Virus record (IMG/VR): IMGVR_UViG_3300032287_003598
Coordinates: 1-25,997 of that record
From: a virus
Strand: one strand, 5' to 3'
Length of the DNA stretch: 25,997 nt
Both the position numbers and the translations under genes were made by a program. The notes under the pieces are model-generated. The model made no database searches. It was given only the letters and a program-made list of their open reading frames with translations, and was not told the origin of the DNA. Below, piece by piece: positions 14,996 to 23,770 of the stretch. The first letter of the stretch is position 1. The number at the start of each line of letters is the position of its first letter.

Positions 14996-17503
14996 ATGGG
15001 TCTTTTAATTAAATTACAAAACGGTGATACTGCACTGAAGTCTCTTAAATTTGGCCACGATAGACCAGGTGGAGGGGACAGTAATCAACCTTACATTAAA
15101 AACCCAATAGACAGACCTAACACCCCTGCTTTAAACAGTGATTTTCTTTTACGTGGAGGAATCTCAGCGCCATTAAATGCATTAGAGGATGTTGCTCGTT
15201 TAACAAAGTATTTTTTTGATTTTAAAAACCCAAGTGGTCTTTTATTTACAACAAAACAAAATTTACTTTCAAGGATTGCTACGAAAACTGAAGCATCTTT
15301 TGGTGCTGCATATGGCGGAGGGGGGATAAATGAAGGAATTTATACTCCATTATCTACATTAGCTCAAGCCGGTGTTGTTGCTTTTGGGGGGCATTTAAAT
15401 AAGCAAGGTTTAGATCCAACCGGTACTTTTAGAGATTTAGCCGATCCTAATATTGTACAAGCTAAAAAAACATACGCTCCAAATGCTACTGAATTTAAAG
15501 GAAGTATTCTTGCTATTAATAAATACCAAGATGTAGCTTACAATAATAATCGAGAAGATAAAAACCATGAGGCTGATGATGTTCTTTTACTTTTGGATCG
15601 GGAAAGTGGTTCAAATAGAAGAAGCTATAGTGCAACACCTAATTTTATTTTAAATAATAAATCCCTTTCCCAAGGAAAAAATTTATATACTAATCGATTA
15701 CTCAAATTACGCGATACATCCGGGTTAAACCCAAACTCCCCAGATACATCTTCTACTACATTATATTCTTATAAAGGAGGACCAAATTCTATTTTAGGGT
15801 TTGGAGTTACAGATATTAAATTTGCTACTGGAAATGATGGGCTACTTCCTCTTAGAACAAATAGATTATATTCTTTAATAGGAAGTAGAGACGAAAAAGA
15901 AAAATTAAAAAGAAAAAATATATATTTTCAAACAGATATAATATTTGGAAATTTATACTCCCCAAACCCAGGAGTTTCTCTTTTATATTCTTCTTCATTT
16001 AAAGATTCTTTATATTATGATTCAACAAATATATTTTATGATGGAAAAAGCTATAAAAATTATGTAAAAAATCATTCTGGTTATCAATCTTTTCAACCAT
16101 GGGCTAAAAGTTTTGTTACCCCATCTTCATCATCAGAAAATCCAAGATCATATTTAGCTAAAAAACAACATACACCTAAAAGTATTGAAGATTTTCCTCA
16201 ACCGATATTTGCTAGTAGTACATACAATGCAATAAAAAACTATAAGGGTGACCAAGTAAAATATGAATTTAGCTATGTAGGAAAACCTTATTATGGAATA
16301 GCTTATAATACTAGTGTTTATGATTCTGGTTCTTTAAATCCTAGAGCAGATTTAAAAACATATCTAACCAAAGAAGACCCAGACATACTTCCTGTTCAAA
16401 GATCAAATGATGAATTAACTAAGAGACCATATACTTCATCAATTAACTCAAAATTAAATGATTATGAAAGAGAACTAATCACCGACCCAGTACCTGACTA
16501 CTCTGGATCATTTTCTCCCCAAGACCCAAAGGGAAATCTTTTAGGACAATATTCATCAGAAAATACTTTAATTACAGACCCAGTAGCATCAAAAGAATTA
16601 AATGAAATCAAAAAAGTAGAACTTCTTAATAACCCCTCAACTAAGGGATATTTAGCTAATCTAAATAAAAATGGAGATCCAACTTCACACAATCCACCTA
16701 GAGAAGGAGGAGGAAGAGGTATATCTGTTGACTTTAGATCAGTTAATAGAGAAAAAAGAGGATTTATTGATAAAGAAAAGGCATGGGATTACATATCAAT
16801 ATCCAGTAGTTATGATGTAAATACTGCTCTTGAGAGTAAAGTATATTATAATTCAAGTGAATATGGAAAAAAAAGAACCTCTAAAGAATTACTTACTGAT
16901 TTTAATGATTTAATAGAATTTAATTTCACTATATTAGACCCTTCCAACCCCTCATCTCCAGGCACGGTATTAGACTTTAGAGCATACATTGATTCATTTT
17001 CAGATTCATATAATAATGATTGGAAAGCTCAAACATATATGGGTCGAGCAGAAAAACAATATAAATATAATTCATTTGATAGAAGTATTTCACTTGGTTT
17101 TACAATTGTAGCAGATAATCAAACAAATCTTGAGCAAATGTATAGCCAATTAAATACCCTTGCCTCCTCAATAGCTCCTTCTTATACTTCACAAGGATAT
17201 ATGGCTGGGGTTTTACATAAATTAACAGTAGGAAATTATATATATAAACAATATGGTATCCTTCAAGGTTTAACATTTGAAATAACAGATGAAACTCCAT
17301 GGCAAATAGATAAAGGTAATCAATTGCCCTTATATATTAAAGTAACCGGAATTAAATTTGTTCCAATTCATGTATTTAGACCTCAAGTTATTTTAGATAA
17401 AGAAGGTGCAACTAATTCTGGTAATGATAAGTACAATGTTCCTGTACCTATAAATGACCAATATGAAAGATATATTTACCAAACTGATGGAAACCCTAAT
17501 TAA
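14996..17503 (+). CDS. Large baseplate/tail-initiator-like structural protein
   Basis: This 835-residue protein has a Tyr/Ser/Asn-rich N-terminal two-thirds with many short strands and no recognisable motif apart from the shared MGLLIKL start. The C-terminal region, about residues 586-800, looks like a tube-initiator or tube-like domain: LDFRAYIDSFSDSYNNDWKAQ, TYMGRAEKQYKYNSFDRSISLGF, LEQMYSQLNTLASSI, then GYMAGVLHKLTVGNYIYKQ and ITDETPWQI. That order is common in baseplate proteins that cap the hub where the tube begins. It sits between the tape measure and gp53-like genes. A T4 gp48/gp54-type junction function is plausible but not proven. Confidence 0.6.
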   Translation: MGLLIKLQNGDTALKSLKFGHDRPGGGDSNQPYIKNPIDRPNTPALNSDFLLRGGISAPLNALEDVARLTKYFFDFKNPSGLLFTTKQNLLSRIATKTEASFGAAYGGGGINEGIYTPLSTLAQAGVVAFGGHLNKQGLDPTGTFRDLADPNIVQAKKTYAPNATEFKGSILAINKYQDVAYNNNREDKNHEADDVLLLLDRESGSNRRSYSATPNFILNNKSLSQGKNLYTNRLLKLRDTSGLNPNSPDTSSTTLYSYKGGPNSILGFGVTDIKFATGNDGLLPLRTNRLYSLIGSRDEKEKLKRKNIYFQTDIIFGNLYSPNPGVSLLYSSSFKDSLYYDSTNIFYDGKSYKNYVKNHSGYQSFQPWAKSFVTPSSSSENPRSYLAKKQHTPKSIEDFPQPIFASSTYNAIKNYKGDQVKYEFSYVGKPYYGIAYNTSVYDSGSLNPRADLKTYLTKEDPDILPVQRSNDELTKRPYTSSINSKLNDYERELITDPVPDYSGSFSPQDPKGNLLGQYSSENTLITDPVASKELNEIKKVELLNNPSTKGYLANLNKNGDPTSHNPPREGGGRGISVDFRSVNREKRGFIDKEKAWDYISISSSYDVNTALESKVYYNSSEYGKKRTSKELLTDFNDLIEFNFTILDPSNPSSPGTVLDFRAYIDSFSDSYNNDWKAQTYMGRAEKQYKYNSFDRSISLGFTIVADNQTNLEQMYSQLNTLASSIAPSYTSQGYMAGVLHKLTVGNYIYKQYGILQGLTFEITDETPWQIDKGNQLPLYIKVTGIKFVPIHVFRPQVILDKEGATNSGNDKYNVPVPINDQYERYIYQTDGNPN

Positions 17504-17516
17504 TAAAATCCTTTAA

Positions 17517-17828
17517 ATGGCACGTTACTCAGGCATACCAATTATAACAACCCCAACTAACCCAAAAAGAAGGTATATTAATGTAAAATACCCTGAAATC
17601 ACCCGTGATTTTTCAGATATTTATGTGTATACTACAAGAGGTGACAGATATGATCTACTAGCATTATCATACTACAATGATGCTCAATTATGGTGGATCA
17701 TAGCTAGAGCCAACACAAATAATACAACCCCAGATTCAATATATCCAAATGTTGGAGAACAAATTAGAATTCCGGGACCATCAAGAATTGCTTTTATATT
17801 AGGTGAATATGAAAGTTTAAATAGATAA
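17517..17828 (+). CDS. Baseplate wedge protein, T4 gp53-like
   Basis: This 103-residue protein centres on DIYVYTTRGDRYDLLALSYY followed by DAQLWWIIARAN (residues 34-66) and closes with IYPNVGEQIRIPGPSR. The pattern, a short LysM-like fold with the double Trp followed by IIARAN, is characteristic of gp53-type wedge proteins, which join wedges into the ring during baseplate assembly. It is much shorter than T4 gp53 and amounts to the LysM-like core alone. It starts 13 bases after the large baseplate gene and is followed after 5 bases by the hub gene, with A-rich spacing rather than Shine-Dalgarno sites. Confidence 0.75.
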   Translation: MARYSGIPIITTPTNPKRRYINVKYPEITRDFSDIYVYTTRGDRYDLLALSYYNDAQLWWIIARANTNNTTPDSIYPNVGEQIRIPGPSRIAFILGEYESLNR

Positions 17829-17833
17829 AAGTT

Positions 17834-20800
17834 ATGGCAAATGTAATTGGAGAACCTTTATTGAAGTTCGTACAAGATCAAATTGAAACAAGACAAGAAG
17901 CCCAAGGTTCAGGAGTAGCCTCTTATAGAACCCCAGAACAAATATCGTATCTAAATTCAAAAACAGCTTGGATTAAAATGGCTTCAGCTGTCGAAGTCTC
18001 ATCAAAAAGACTTGAAGCCGAAGGACTTCGCTCAGACTTTAACGAATCTGGATTAGCAAAATATGCTGTTTTATTTGATGGTGTTTCTAGATTAAGTGGG
18101 AAATATTTAGAACCAAGAGGTTTAGTTTTTGGTACAAATGGAATATGGGATTACTATGATGGAGCCTATTCAGTAAGTGCTAATAAAAATAGAAACGTAA
18201 GCGAATTTGGTTTAGCTCCAATGCCTGGAATTGAAAGTGTTGATATAAAATGTATAAACCGAGGTTCCACTAAAAAAGCATCAGTTAAACTTAAATGTTA
18301 CACCCCAGAACAATTTAAAATTATAGATTTACTTTATTTAAGAATAGGGTATACTATGTTTATAGAGTGGGGATGGGCACCTTATCTTGATAATAACGGG
18401 AACCTTAAATCAAATTATTTTACTTTAATAGAAGATCCAGATGGTTTTTTTAGCCCAAAATGGAAAAATAGTTCATATTTAAAATTTTTAGCAAAAATTA
18501 ATGGATATAAAAAAGATAAAAGTGGAAATTACGATGGATTAATATGTAAAGTAACTAACTTTAATTGGACTATTTCCCAAGATGGTTCGTATGATATTGA
18601 TATTCAACTCATAAGTTTAGGAGATGTAATAGAATCACTAAAAACAAACATCACACCTAGATATGACATGAACATATTTTTAAGATCAGCATATGTGCTT
18701 TTTGATCAAGGTGATGAAGAAACCCAAAATGTAGTCCCCGCCCCATTTGATAATATAGTCTCAGCATATTTATTTTTTCAAAAACTATACCTTTCAACTA
18801 ATCCATCAATTAAAGATAAATGGAATGATACTGAAAACCCTGAAGTTTATAGTTATGTAAATGAACCTCCTAAAGAAAAATTAACTTTAGGGGGTGTATT
18901 TATTACCCCAACCCCAGAAAGTGAACTTAAATTAGGACCATCAGAATTACCAGATAAAGATTTTGATAGTAGAGAAGAAGCTTTAAAGTGGCTTAAAAGT
19001 GAAATTGGTAATCTAGAGGGGTATGTTGAAAGTGATGATTTTGATAATAACCCAAATGCATATTATATAGATGAAAAATTTCTCGGTGGAGTATCTCTTT
19101 CCGTTCAATCAACACCAGAAGTACAAACATTTGAAACAAACCAAGGAAAAAAAGATGTTGTTTATTTAAATTACAACAACGAAAAAGATTCAGAAATTAA
19201 TGATTCTGGATTTTATATGAGATTTGGGCACTTACTTAGTTTTATTCAAAGTTATGTTGTTCCTAAAATAGAAAATTCTTTAACTCCTATTTTAAATATA
19301 GATTTTAACCAATGGACAAATAAAATGTATACTTTTCCATATCAAGTATCTTTAGATCCTAGGGTTTGTATAGTAAATGGAGGAGAAAATGTTAGAAATA
19401 AAAGTTTTTTTCCTACATTAAAATCTTTTAAAAGTAGTGCGGATGTTAATGTTGAAAAAAGATGTGCTTATCCAATGAACATTTATGTAAGCCATAACCA
19501 AATTTTAAATAGTTTACAAAATAACATGGATGATGAAGGAAATGTAGGTTTATTTGGATTCCTCTCAGACATATGCACTGCATTAAATAAAGCTTTAGGT
19601 GGTTTAAATAATTTAGAACCTGTAATAAATGAAGAAACTAATACTTTAAAAATTATAGATGGTAGTTACTCAAGTCCTAAACAACCAGGATATGCTTTAG
19701 AATTATATGGATATAACGGCACCCAATCTAATTTTGTTCGTAATTTTACTATAAAAACCGAAATAACTAATGATTTTGCAACAATGACTACCATTGGTTC
19801 AACAGCAGGTGGATATGTTAAAGGAACAGAGAACACAATGTTTTCAAAATGGAATAAAGGTTTAAAAGATAGGTTTAAAGAAAAAATTGTTGCGGCAGAT
19901 AAAAAATCTAGAGAAAAACAAGATGATGGAAGGGATGATCCAAACGCAGCATATTATAAAGATTTCTGGACTCAAAGATACAATGCTTTTGGTTACATTA
20001 AAAAAGATGTAGCCGGATGGTTCACAGGAGATGCTGCTGCCTTATCAGACGAAATTATAGACCAAAATGTAGCCACAGTTACAGAATTTTATAGATATTG
20101 TAACGCTAAACTTCAAGAATTAGATGAAAAATATGCATCTCCATCAAAAGGATTTGTTCCAATTAGTTTAAATGCTACTGTAGATGGTATTTCTGGTGTA
20201 AAAATATACAATGAAATAAATGTTGATACTAGATTTCTCCCTTCAAATTACCCAGAAGCACTACGTTTTATCATAACCCAAGTAAACCATAAAATTAGCG
20301 ATAACGATTGGGAAACTAGCTTTGAAACCGTAGCTATAACAAATTCCGAAAATGATAACAGTAAAATATATAAACCAAACACAACATTTGTGAGTAACGA
20401 AATAAATAGTGGTAATGAAAATGGTGCTATAGGAAATGCGGTAGAAAATGAAATAAATTCTTTAAACGATAACAGTAGCAATAACAGTACCCAAAATAAA
20501 AACAGTAAAAATTCCTACAACCAGAATAACTCCCCAGATACTTCATATAAATATGAAGGAAAACTCCCACAAAAAGTTTCAGGAACTTTTAAAGGAGATA
20601 ATGGAGATAGAACCCATGCTTTTCAATCTACAAATGGTGTAGTTGTTGGAGGCATGCAAACCAAAATTAATAAGGTATTAAAAGAAATCTATAATAAAGG
20701 GATTAACCCAGACATTACAAATATTAAAGTTGTTATAGACTTAAAGAAAAAAGAAACATCTTGGGAAGCTACACTTGATAAAAGTAAAGATGGTAAAGCA

Positions 20801-21040
20801 TATGTTGGGTTAGTAACTGTTGGTTCGTGCCAATCAAATAATCCATTTAAAAGAGCTCAAGACCAAGTAGAAAAAGCACTAACATGGAATGGTAGCCCCG
20901 CAAACCATACTTTAATTACAGACATGAAAACCACTCCAGATGGTCAATCTAATGGAAACATAACAATAAAAGGTGGTAAATATATATTAAGACAATTTTT
21001 CTACAAATATACAAAAAGTAATAAACCACCACGTAAATAA
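17834..21040 (+). CDS. Large baseplate hub-like protein
   Basis: This 1068-residue protein is one of the largest in the window. The N-terminal part includes GLAPMPGIESVDIKCINRGSTKKASVKLKCYTPEQ and IDLLYLRIGYTMFIEWGWAPYLDNNG (about residues 128-190). Near 775-836 it has FVPISLNATVDGISGVKIYNEINVDTRFLP followed by ITQVNHKISDNDWETSFET, the signature of baseplate hub proteins of the gp27/gpD-like type. Residues about 855-902 form an Asn/Ser-rich linker, and the last 165 residues are a separate domain I cannot assign. In this position it probably forms the central hub beneath the tube. Assignment of the exact T4 counterpart is uncertain. Confidence 0.6.
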   Translation: MANVIGEPLLKFVQDQIETRQEAQGSGVASYRTPEQISYLNSKTAWIKMASAVEVSSKRLEAEGLRSDFNESGLAKYAVLFDGVSRLSGKYLEPRGLVFGTNGIWDYYDGAYSVSANKNRNVSEFGLAPMPGIESVDIKCINRGSTKKASVKLKCYTPEQFKIIDLLYLRIGYTMFIEWGWAPYLDNNGNLKSNYFTLIEDPDGFFSPKWKNSSYLKFLAKINGYKKDKSGNYDGLICKVTNFNWTISQDGSYDIDIQLISLGDVIESLKTNITPRYDMNIFLRSAYVLFDQGDEETQNVVPAPFDNIVSAYLFFQKLYLSTNPSIKDKWNDTENPEVYSYVNEPPKEKLTLGGVFITPTPESELKLGPSELPDKDFDSREEALKWLKSEIGNLEGYVESDDFDNNPNAYYIDEKFLGGVSLSVQSTPEVQTFETNQGKKDVVYLNYNNEKDSEINDSGFYMRFGHLLSFIQSYVVPKIENSLTPILNIDFNQWTNKMYTFPYQVSLDPRVCIVNGGENVRNKSFFPTLKSFKSSADVNVEKRCAYPMNIYVSHNQILNSLQNNMDDEGNVGLFGFLSDICTALNKALGGLNNLEPVINEETNTLKIIDGSYSSPKQPGYALELYGYNGTQSNFVRNFTIKTEITNDFATMTTIGSTAGGYVKGTENTMFSKWNKGLKDRFKEKIVAADKKSREKQDDGRDDPNAAYYKDFWTQRYNAFGYIKKDVAGWFTGDAAALSDEIIDQNVATVTEFYRYCNAKLQELDEKYASPSKGFVPISLNATVDGISGVKIYNEINVDTRFLPSNYPEALRFIITQVNHKISDNDWETSFETVAITNSENDNSKIYKPNTTFVSNEINSGNENGAIGNAVENEINSLNDNSSNNSTQNKNSKNSYNQNNSPDTSYKYEGKLPQKVSGTFKGDNGDRTHAFQSTNGVVVGGMQTKINKVLKEIYNKGINPDITNIKVVIDLKKKETSWEATLDKSKDGKAYVGLVTVGSCQSNNPFKRAQDQVEKALTWNGSPANHTLITDMKTTPDGQSNGNITIKGGKYILRQFFYKYTKSNKPPRK

Positions 21041-21053
21041 AAATATTTAAACT

Positions 21054-21860
21054 ATGGCAGTAAATTATGGTTGGCTTCAAAAAAATATTTTCAATATTAT
21101 AATGGATGGGGTATCCTCATCTACAGAAAGTTCTAGTGGTAATAAAACCCCACCTAATAAAAACCAAAAACCATCAGACCCTAATAAATTATGTGGTTTA
21201 GCTAATTCAAGTAATGTTAATAAAATATACCCTAGATCAACTAAATGGTTAAATGGACCTAACCCAGTTGTAGTTAACGCAACAAACTCACCAGAATATG
21301 TTGTAAATTTAAAAAACCAACCAGTAGTTAAATATTCAAAAACATTGGTTACCCCAAAAGAATACATCACATCAGCTGAAAAAATAATTAATAGATTAGC
21401 TCCAAATGCTAGATCATTACATAAAAAATTAATTTTAACTTCTGCATTTGCTATAAGTAGACAAGAACAAGGTGGACCTGATGGGGGGTTTAAAGGATTT
21501 AATAATAATATTGCTGGTATTGAAGCTAGCGGTTTTAGTGTTTATGCTGCTACTGATGTAGTAGGTAAAGTCAAACTTACTGAAGGAGGAACAGGAAAAG
21601 ATAAATTTTATTATGCTTTTAAAGATGTAGGAGCAGGGTTAGTCCCTTTACTTTCTAAAATAATGGATAGAAACATGTGGGCTGTTGGAGGAACTTCAAA
21701 TGAATTCGCTTGGAGATATTTTAGGGATTGGAATGGATATGGTGCAAGGACAACAAAATCATATTCCCAACATAAAGATGATTGTATTCTTATTTCTAAC
21801 TTTGAATCAATTTATAGATCAGCCATTTCCCAAGTCAACAAATTTAGTAGTTATAAATAA
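21054..21860 (+). CDS. Possible tail-associated peptidoglycan hydrolase (glucosaminidase-like)
   Basis: This 268-residue protein has a disordered Ser/Asn/Pro-rich segment (20-60), then a domain from about 100 to 262. KKLILTSAFAISRQEQGG places Glu138 in a helix, followed by FNNNIAGIEASG (150-160), then YYAFKDVGAGLVPLLSKIMDRNM. This order (helix with Glu, an NNN-GI turn, then an FKD segment) resembles the FlgJ/GH73 N-acetylglucosaminidase layout, where the Glu is the general acid and NNLFGI a core turn. Phage hubs commonly carry such a lysin to open the cell wall during injection. Only one cysteine is present (47). It follows the hub gene by 13 bases. The call rests on motif order alone. Confidence 0.45.
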   Translation: MAVNYGWLQKNIFNIIMDGVSSSTESSSGNKTPPNKNQKPSDPNKLCGLANSSNVNKIYPRSTKWLNGPNPVVVNATNSPEYVVNLKNQPVVKYSKTLVTPKEYITSAEKIINRLAPNARSLHKKLILTSAFAISRQEQGGPDGGFKGFNNNIAGIEASGFSVYAATDVVGKVKLTEGGTGKDKFYYAFKDVGAGLVPLLSKIMDRNMWAVGGTSNEFAWRYFRDWNGYGARTTKSYSQHKDDCILISNFESIYRSAISQVNKFSSYK

Positions 21861-21877
21861 TTAAATATTTTTAGTTA

Positions 21878-22471
21878 ATGTATTTTCCAAAATCTCAAAT
21901 AAAACCCAATCTGTATACTAACGGGGGAGAGTATCTTTTAGCACCCACTAAACAAGATTATAAAGGATATTACTATGAGGTTTCATCTGGACAAAGATTT
22001 ACAGGTAAAACTCCACAAGATGGTCCTAATATTTTACTATTACCTGCAAAACAAGAAGAAAACCAATTTATTTCTCCTGTTAACCCTACAGAAAATTCCC
22101 CTATAGTATTAACAGATGATGAATTTTCTCTAAACTATCTTAATATTCAATCAACCCCACCATACATTAGATCCATCCCACAATCTAACCCAACACTTCC
22201 AACAGATCAAGAATTTGAATTAGGAGTTTATACTCGTTATTTTTGTAAGAAAAATAATGAATTAAAATATATGGAAATAAATAAAACCACATTTGAAAAA
22301 TTAAACAACAAATCCCAAGACATCGCTTGGGACTTATACACCCCAGTTTCTACACTTTGGTATATAATGGGAGATGCTGATTCTTATAAAGCAAATAAAG
22401 GTTTAATTTCATTGATTGAAAAAAACCAAAAATGGTATGGTTTTACACAATGGTTTAAAGAACGTTTTTAA
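21878..22471 (+). CDS. Hypothetical virion protein at the end of the tail operon
   Basis: This 197-residue protein begins MYFPKSQIKPNLYTNGGEYLL and carries YKGYYYEVSSGQRFTGKTPQDGPNILLLP (about 30-58). The pattern of a Y-x-G-Y-Y strand, then G-x-x-F/Y-x-G-K, then a loop and L-L-L-P recurs in structural proteins of large phages. The middle is Pro/Asn-rich and the C-terminal third is helical and aromatic (DIAWDLYTPVSTLWYIMGDAD, KWYGFTQWFKERF). No signal peptide or catalytic motif is visible. It starts 17 bases after the preceding gene and is the last gene before the replication block. A baseplate or tail role is inferred from position. Confidence 0.6.
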   Translation: MYFPKSQIKPNLYTNGGEYLLAPTKQDYKGYYYEVSSGQRFTGKTPQDGPNILLLPAKQEENQFISPVNPTENSPIVLTDDEFSLNYLNIQSTPPYIRSIPQSNPTLPTDQEFELGVYTRYFCKKNNELKYMEINKTTFEKLNNKSQDIAWDLYTPVSTLWYIMGDADSYKANKGLISLIEKNQKWYGFTQWFKERF

Positions 22472-22479
22472 AATCTTAC

Positions 22480-22510
22480 TTGGAGTTTAAATATTTTATT
22501 TGTATCTTTA
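22480..22510 (+). promoter_or_regulatory. Bacteroidota-type promoter of the DNA polymerase gene
   Basis: TTGG (22480-22483), then 19 bases, then TATCTTTA (22503-22510), ends 4 bases before the ATG at 22515. Geometry and spacing are identical to the secreted-cassette promoter, implying a near-leaderless transcript. It marks the change from tail genes to replication genes. Confidence 0.55.
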
Positions 22511-22514
22511 AAGC

Positions 22515-23765
22515 ATGTATTGGCTGATAGAAGATCAACAAAAAATAGAAACCCTTTGTCGTATTAAATACCAAGTAGCTTATGTTGAAGTAATATCCAC
22601 ATCACATAATCTACACCCCATTGAAAACGACATATGTGCTTTATACATTAGACCAAGAGACGATTCAAAAGGATATATTATACCAATAAATCATAGTGAA
22701 ACAATAAATTCAACAATAGAGGATTGTTTAAAAGTACTAAACAGTATAGAATACATTTATGTAAGGGATAGAAAGGAATTTTTACATTATTTTGCCCTTA
22801 AGCATTGTTACCAACCCTCACCCTCCCCAAATACGTATATACCTCAATTAACACAAGCTCACACTCATATTTACAACAAGTATCCAAACTCATCTAATTT
22901 AAACACAATAGTACCGATTGTAAAACACTATGAGATATGTGAACAAAACTTTGCTAATTTTAATAGTATAAGAATAAACCCATTTTACAACAAAGCAGCA
23001 CTTGTGTTTAATCAACTAGAACGAGCGGGTATAAAAATAGACCAAACTAAATTTGAACAGTATTATGATAAAGAGGCAAACGAGTTTATTTACACGCAAT
23101 ATAACCTAAACACATTAACAACAAGACCCTCCAATACATTTGGAGGTATAAATTTTTCAACATTAAATAAAGATAACGGTGAAAGAGAATGTTTTATACC
23201 GCGCAATGATGTTTTTATTGAAATGGATATTAGTGCTTATCATCCTACCCTACTTGCTAATTTATTGGGGCATGCTTTTGGGAGCAGTGATGTTCATATG
23301 GATTTTGCTCAAATGTATGGAGTGGACTACGGAAAAGCCAAAGAAATAACATTTAAACAATTATACGGTGGTATTTGGAAAGAATATAGAGATTTAGAAT
23401 TCTTTCAAAAAGTACAAGCATATGTAGATGATTTGTGGGATACTTTTAATTATGGAGGGTATATTAAATGCCCTATTTCAGACCATAAATTTATAAAAAA
23501 TGAAATGGAGGATATGAATCCACAAAAGCTTTTAAATTACATACTACAAAACTTGGAGACCGCAAATAATGTTCTTATATTGTGGGATATTTTTAAAATA
23601 TTACGAGGGAAAAATACTAAACTCGTATTATATGTTTACGATTCATTTTTACTTGATTTTGATAAAAATGAAACAGAAGTAATAGAACAAATAAAACAAG
23701 TATTTAATAAATACAAGCTACAGATTAAAATAAAAACAGGAACCAATTATAATAATTTAAAATAA
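22515..23765 (+). CDS. Compact family A DNA polymerase
   Basis: This 416-residue protein shows the palm and finger motifs of DNA polymerase I in order. A TTRPSN element carries Arg204 (cf. the TGR of Pol I), and motif A has EMDISAYHP with Asp238. Motif B is the O-helix K276-x3-F280-x3-Y284-G285, exactly the spacing of Pol I Lys758, Phe762, Tyr766. N341-x3-Q345 matches Asn845/Gln849, and motif C is YVYDS with Asp376 in place of HDE. Residues 1-150 look like a shrunken 3'-5' exonuclease domain (ICALYIRP, GYIIPINH), but the first DxE motif is absent (AYVEVIS). It is far shorter than Klenow-type enzymes (about 600). Role: phage DNA synthesis, probably without proofreading by this chain. Confidence 0.85.
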   Translation: MYWLIEDQQKIETLCRIKYQVAYVEVISTSHNLHPIENDICALYIRPRDDSKGYIIPINHSETINSTIEDCLKVLNSIEYIYVRDRKEFLHYFALKHCYQPSPSPNTYIPQLTQAHTHIYNKYPNSSNLNTIVPIVKHYEICEQNFANFNSIRINPFYNKAALVFNQLERAGIKIDQTKFEQYYDKEANEFIYTQYNLNTLTTRPSNTFGGINFSTLNKDNGERECFIPRNDVFIEMDISAYHPTLLANLLGHAFGSSDVHMDFAQMYGVDYGKAKEITFKQLYGGIWKEYRDLEFFQKVQAYVDDLWDTFNYGGYIKCPISDHKFIKNEMEDMNPQKLLNYILQNLETANNVLILWDIFKILRGKNTKLVLYVYDSFLLDFDKNETEVIEQIKQVFNKYKLQIKIKTGTNYNNLK

Positions 23766-23770
23766 AAGTT

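Noticed and set aside
16498-17300. Two minus-strand frames (16498-16692 and 17100-17300)
   Set aside because: Antisense to the large baseplate gene, with no start context or motif.
20248-20481. Minus-strand frame of 77 codons that looks hydrophobic
   Set aside because: Complement of the Asn/Ser-rich linker of the hub gene; the hydrophobic look comes from that base composition.
21077-21370. Minus-strand frame of 97 codons
   Set aside because: Antisense to the possible lysin gene, with no supporting signals.
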